9,474 bases of DNA, from assembly GCA_003694975.1 (NCBI GenBank), contig RFJH01000010.1, positions 1 to 9,474 on the forward strand. The letters run 5' to 3'. Source of the DNA: Anaerolineae bacterium (GTDB taxonomy: Bacteria > Chloroflexota > Anaerolineae > Anaerolineales > Villigracilaceae). Within the stretch, counting starts at the first letter, position 1. Each line of letters opens with the position of its first letter. Positions 6,587-9,474 of this stretch are shown here, one piece after another. The translations under genes were made by a program, and so were the position numbers. The notes below the pieces were generated by a model that was given only the letters and a program-made list of their open reading frames with translations, made no database searches and had not been told where the DNA came from.

Positions 6587-7237
6587 TTACCACCGTCGCC
6601 AGAACTGGAATTCGGCCAGTCCTTGTCCGGCCAGGGTAAGCGGAATCCCTATGTTGCCTGCCAGCCAGAAGACCAGTCCCCAGAACACCTTATCAACGAA
6701 CGGAACATACCACAAGAGAAGAAAAAGGATCCAGATCCCTGCGCCGCCGATCTGCCCAAGACGGGCTTGCAGATCCGGCGAAAGATAGGGGGCCAACGCA
6801 CCGTAACCATCCAGGGGCGGAAGTGGGATGAGATTCAACACGGCTGCCATGATTTGTAGCAAAGCCAGAAAAGCCAGCGCAGGCCAGATACCACCGCTCG
6901 TTGCCGGGGCAAAGCGCAAGAGAAGCGCCAAAAGCCCTCCCAGCAAGAGGTTGGAGAGAGGGCCGGCCAATGAGACTGCGCTCCTCCAGCGCCGGCTGCG
7001 AAGGCGCCACGTCTCGATATAGACTGCCCCGCCGGGTAGACCGATCCCACCCATGATGAGAAACAGCAGTGGCAGGAGCAGCGAATAGACCGGATGGGTG
7101 TACTTGAAGGGGTTGAAGGTCAGATAGCCTTTCTCACGCACGGTCCAATCGCCGCCCAGGTAAGCCACCAGAGCGTGTGAGAATTCGTGCAGGCTGAGCG
7201 AGAACACCCAACCGAGGAGGACAATGAGGAAAGTCAT
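6587..7237 (-). CDS. M50 family site-2-type membrane metalloprotease
   Basis: This 216-residue multi-pass membrane protein belongs to the short site-2 protease/RseP-related family, which cleaves substrates within the membrane. The zinc-binding HExxH is HEFSH at residues 17-21 in the first membrane segment (residues 2-28). The third ligand motif is N-L-I-P-L-P-P-L-D-G (135-144), with D143 as the likely metal ligand. AGPLSN (91-96) is the usual conserved turn before a hydrophobic helix (97-108). Further hydrophobic segments lie at 50-66, 117-138, 165-182 and 185-203. No PDZ domain is present, so this is the minimal form. The ATG at 7237 has AAGGCGG 9 nt upstream. The substrate is unknown and the neighbours give no clue. 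Its start lies 46 nt after the end of the AbiE remnant, so it may be transcribed with the upstream minus-strand genes. Confidence 0.9.
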   Translation of the reverse strand: MTFLIVLLGWVFSLSLHEFSHALVAYLGGDWTVREKGYLTFNPFKYTHPVYSLLLPLLFLIMGGIGLPGGAVYIETWRLRSRRWRSAVSLAGPLSNLLLGGLLALLLRFAPATSGGIWPALAFLALLQIMAAVLNLIPLPPLDGYGALAPYLSPDLQARLGQIGGAGIWILFLLLWYVPFVDKVFWGLVFWLAGNIGIPLTLAGQGLAEFQFWRRW

Positions 7238-7283
7238 CTAGAATTGCCGCCTTTCTGAGAACATAAAACGACCACGGCGACCC

Positions 7284-7547
7284 TCACTCCTGAGATAAAA
7301 GGCGCAAAAGGGTCTCTCAATTGAGCAGGGCGAGGTCCTCGCTGCGCTCCAGAAACGGGCGCACATCGTCCACAAGCCGTTCCCAGGAATTGTAGAGTCC
7401 ACGCCGCAGTTGTACCACCCACCCCGCTTTCACCCAGCGCGACAACTGGCGGCGAACGTCATTCGGGTCCACATCTCCTGTCAGGAGGAGGCCGGCCTCA
7501 AAGAGAGGCTCATCACCGACGAGTTCGAGCAGGCGGGAGAATTCCAT
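7284..7547 (-). pseudogene. AbiE toxin-antitoxin remnant: antitoxin start fused to toxin end
   Basis: The intact frame is 76 codons (7547-7317). Residues 1-52 read like the N-terminal winged-helix part of AbiEi-family antitoxins: GDEPLFEAGLLL, then DPNDVRRQLSRWVKAGW, then LRRGLY, which usually continues for another 150-200 residues. After Tyr52 (near 7391) the wording switches to SWERLVDDVRPFLERSEDLALL, which resembles the C-terminus of AbiEii-type nucleotidyltransferase toxins. Past the TGA at 7319-7317 the same frame goes on as ETLLRLLSQE and stops at 7286-7284, which matches the expected end of such toxins. The simplest reading is one large deletion joining the first gene's 5' end to the second gene's 3' end, followed by a nonsense change. 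The family calls are from recall and need alignment. No function is expected, though the short protein might still bind DNA. Confidence 0.6.
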
Positions 7548-7553
7548 AGCAAT

Positions 7554-7582
7554 ATCATGCCAATAATGGCAAAGTGGTGCAA
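7554..7582 (-). promoter_or_regulatory. Candidate promoter with operator-like palindrome before AbiE remnant
   Basis: On the minus strand TTGCAC (7582-7577) and CATGAT (7559-7554) are 17 nt apart. The perfect inverted repeat TGCCA-ATAA-TGGCA (7558-7571) fills the downstream part of the spacer. The -10 hexamer ends 6 nt before the remnant's ATG and no Shine-Dalgarno sequence is seen, suggesting leaderless expression. AbiEi antitoxins are known to repress their own promoters by binding inverted repeats, so this may be the surviving operator. Confidence 0.35.
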
Positions 7583-7586
7583 CGGA

Positions 7587-8273
7587 TTACCCGATCCGCC
7601 GCGCGATCTCCCGTCGGATGACCTCCACGTCGAAATCCTCGCCGTGCGCCGGATAGACGCGGCGCGCGCCCTGCTCGATCAGCATCCCCCAACTCGCGAT
7701 GACCCGATCCATATCCTCGGCCAGGATGGGCAGGCCGGGCGTCAGGCGCAGGAACCAGGCGTTCATGGCCATATCGCCCACGAAGGCCTCGCCGCCCTCC
7801 AGCAGCACGGTGGACGAGCCCGGCGAGTGCCCGGGCGTGTGGATGACCCGGCCCGGAATGCCGTATTCCGTCAGCGAGAAGCCCTCGTCGCCGAAAGCGA
7901 TGTCCACCTGCACGGGCCGGATGGCCGGCCGGTATAGTTTTTTCGCCAGGGCGATCATCACCTTGCCCCAGGTCGTCTGCCCGGGGGGCAGCGGAGGGCG
8001 CCCCTCCTCGACCCAGGTGCGTTCGCTCTCATGCACGGCGACCGGCGCGCCGGTCAGGGCTTTGATCTCGTGGAGCGCGGCGATGTGGTCCGCGTGGGCG
8101 TGAGTCAGGATAATCAAGTGAATGTCCTGCGGCGCGATCCCCAGTCGCTCCAGGCCGCGCCGGAATTCCTCGAACCCTCCCGGCGCGCCGCCGTCCACCA
8201 GGACGTTCTGTCCGCCACGCAGGAGGTAGCAGTTATCGATCGCAGCAGGGATACGATGAAAAGTAAAGGCCAT
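7587..8273 (-). CDS. Metallo-beta-lactamase-fold hydrolase
   Basis: This 228-residue cytoplasmic protein belongs to the metallo-beta-lactamase superfamily (glyoxalase II-like branch). The metal site is complete: H58-x-H60-x-D62-H63 in THAHADH, H149 in HTPGHSPGS, D167 in VGDMAMN and H210 in YPAHG. The early strand NCYLLRGGQNVLVDGG (14-29) is typical. The substrate is unknown. The family includes thioester hydrolases, lactonases and others, and nothing points to antibiotic hydrolysis. ATG 8273 has GAGG 7 nt upstream. No signal peptide is present. It is the first gene of the minus-strand set, with its own extended -10 promoter (8306-8314). The AbiE remnant follows after 39 nt. Confidence 0.92.
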   Translation of the reverse strand: MAFTFHRIPAAIDNCYLLRGGQNVLVDGGAPGGFEEFRRGLERLGIAPQDIHLIILTHAHADHIAALHEIKALTGAPVAVHESERTWVEEGRPPLPPGQTTWGKVMIALAKKLYRPAIRPVQVDIAFGDEGFSLTEYGIPGRVIHTPGHSPGSSTVLLEGGEAFVGDMAMNAWFLRLTPGLPILAEDMDRVIASWGMLIEQGARRVYPAHGEDFDVEVIRREIARRIG

Positions 8274-8305
8274 GTGGTTTCCTCTTCGAGTGTGTCAATG
8301 CGATA

Positions 8306-8334
8306 GTTATAGCATATTTCCCCCTTATCGGCAG
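8306..8334 (-). promoter_or_regulatory. Extended -10 promoter of the MBL hydrolase gene
   Basis: On the minus strand TGC directly precedes TATAAC (8311-8306), forming an extended -10 element. A weak -35, CTGCCG (8334-8329), lies 17 nt upstream. The start point would be near 8299, giving a 5' leader of about 26 nt that carries the gene's GAGG binding site. Confidence 0.55.
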
Positions 8335-8398
8335 GCCCATCTCTCCTGCGTGCACATGCAGCCGTGGATGACAATTTTGCCCCGAAAACTCTTTTTAC

Positions 8399-8407
8399 TG
8401 ATAGAAT
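8399..8407 (+). promoter_or_regulatory. Extended -10 promoter of the amidohydrolase gene
   Basis: TGA followed by TAGAAT (8402-8407) forms an extended -10. The nearest -35-like hexamer is TTGCCC (8377-8382), at a loose 19-nt spacing. Transcription would start near 8414, with GAAAGGG (8418-8424) as the ribosome binding site 5 nt before the ATG. The region from 8274 to 8429 is thus a divergent promoter pair. Confidence 0.5.
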
Positions 8408-8429
8408 GGGGTATATCGAAAGGGAAAAA

Positions 8430-9474
8430 ATGGAAAACCTATCCGGCACCATCCGTGTAAGTCTTCTGGTTGCCCTGTTTTTGACCGCCTGCCTCCCCTC
8501 TGCACCGGCCACAACGAGCAAAACAGCCTCTCCCTCTGCTTCCCCCTCCCCGCCGCCGACCCGGACGCCAACCTCCACGGCGCCGCCCACCGCGGCCTCC
8601 TCGGAGGTCGCCGACGTTCTCTTCTATCACGGCACCATCCTGACGATGGAGACCGACCACCCCACCGCACAGGCCATTGCCCTCCAGGGGGCGAAGATCC
8701 TGGCCATCGGCAGCGATGACGACGTCCTCGCCTATCGAGGCCCGGCAACACAGACAATCGATTTGCAGGGGTACACCCTCATGCCCGGCTTCGTGGACGC
8801 CCACAGCCATCTGTTCAACGACGCTGCCACCGCAGGCCTGGATATGGATCAGGCCCAGCAGCAGGCATTGGAATACGGCATCACCACCTTTGCGGACATG
8901 TTTGTCACGGAGGAGTTCCTGGCCGAGATGCGGGCCTACGAGCAGGACGGCAACCTACGCCTGCGCACCAGTCTGTACCTGGCGTATACCGATCCATGCG
9001 GTACTCTCTACGGAGACTGGTACAAGCAATACCCTCCCACCCGCACGCCCGGCGAAATGCTGCGCATCGGCGGCGTGAAGATGTTCGCCGATGGTGGCGT
9101 CTGCGGGAAAGCCGCCTTGAGCACCGGCTACCCCGGCGGAGGAAACGGCGACCTGTGGTTCACACAGGAGGCGCTGAATCGGGCTGTGGCGGAGGCGCAA
9201 AAGGCCGGCTATCAGGTCGCCATTCACGCTCAAGGTGACCTCGCCATCGAGCAGGCGCAGAACGCCATCGCCTTCGCCCTCGACGGTAAGCCAAACACCT
9301 ATCGCCATCGCATCGAGCACAACCCCTTCGCCCGCCCGGATTTGTTACCCCGTTATTCCGAAATCGGGATTGTGCCCACCGCCTTCGGAGAATACCCGAC
9401 CTGCGCCGAGGTGAACGACCATCTCTACAGCGCCTATTTTGGGGACGAGCCGATGCCCTGGCTGGAAAACTGGC
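8430..9474 (+). CDS. Lipoprotein amidohydrolase, YtcJ-like (3' end outside window)
   Basis: This gene is open to the window edge, with 348 residues visible. Residues 8-20 form a signal peptide with a canonical lipobox LTAC, so Cys21 is probably lipidated and the enzyme is held on the outer surface. A Ser/Thr/Pro-rich linker (22-58) follows. The enzyme part begins at VADVLFYHGTILTM (60-73), the start of amidohydrolase family 3. Metal-site motifs are H125-S-H127 in PGFVDAHSH, K217 in VKMFADGG, H266 in AIHAQGD and the HRIEH motif (293-297). The expected C-terminal Asp lies beyond the window. Members of this family hydrolyse C-N bonds of amides, formamides or similar compounds; the substrate here is unknown. 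The usual FADGSLGSRT reads FADGGVCGKA here, so the active-site loop is atypical. An extended -10 promoter and a good binding site support ATG 8430. Confidence 0.88.
   Translation, partial: MENLSGTIRVSLLVALFLTACLPSAPATTSKTASPSASPSPPPTRTPTSTAPPTAASSEVADVLFYHGTILTMETDHPTAQAIALQGAKILAIGSDDDVLAYRGPATQTIDLQGYTLMPGFVDAHSHLFNDAATAGLDMDQAQQQALEYGITTFADMFVTEEFLAEMRAYEQDGNLRLRTSLYLAYTDPCGTLYGDWYKQYPPTRTPGEMLRIGGVKMFADGGVCGKAALSTGYPGGGNGDLWFTQEALNRAVAEAQKAGYQVAIHAQGDLAIEQAQNAIAFALDGKPNTYRHRIEHNPFARPDLLPRYSEIGIVPTAFGEYPTCAEVNDHLYSAYFGDEPMPWLENW

Noticed and set aside
7587..8273. Antibiotic-resistance beta-lactamase
   Set aside because: The fold motifs are general to the MBL superfamily, and the protein has no signal peptide and no class B lactamase-specific features.

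Overview
The window is GC-rich bacterial chromosome. It is most plausibly from Chloroflexota, near Anaerolineae. That is an inference from three things: the adjacent dnaG-rpoD pair, the lineage-style insertions I recall in both proteins, and a dispersed palindromic repeat of the 'GTCATTGCGAGCG...GAAGCAATCTC' type. No rRNA, tRNA or CRISPR array was seen.

Layout. Positions 1-1168 hold a tight plus-strand cluster: the 3' end of an unidentified gene, a small lipoprotein with a LecA (PA-IL)-like jelly-roll domain, and a class I SAM-dependent methyltransferase that overlaps it by 4 nt. About 395 non-coding bases follow, containing a degenerate palindromic repeat and the likely dnaG promoter. Next come dnaG (primase) and rpoD (primary sigma factor), 17 nt apart, which is the core of the classical macromolecular-synthesis operon. 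A strong bidirectional terminator separates rpoD from a convergent minus-strand gene set.

Read on the minus strand from the far end, that set is an MBL-fold hydrolase, a decayed AbiE-type toxin-antitoxin remnant, an M50 site-2-type protease, a leader region with a strong intrinsic terminator, and a class I PLP aminotransferase of the LysN/2-aminoadipate type. A divergent plus-strand gene begins at 8430. It encodes a lipoprotein-anchored, YtcJ-like amidohydrolase and runs off the window.

Most genes are housekeeping or ordinary metabolic genes. The parts worth a second look are the AbiE remnant, the aminotransferase leader and the lectin-like lipoprotein. The remnant appears to join the start of an antitoxin to the end of its toxin, with the toxin tail still readable past a nonsense codon. 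The leader has a terminator hairpin just before the ribosome binding site, competing pairings and a small overlapping ORF. I did not find convincing evidence of a wholly new multi-gene system.
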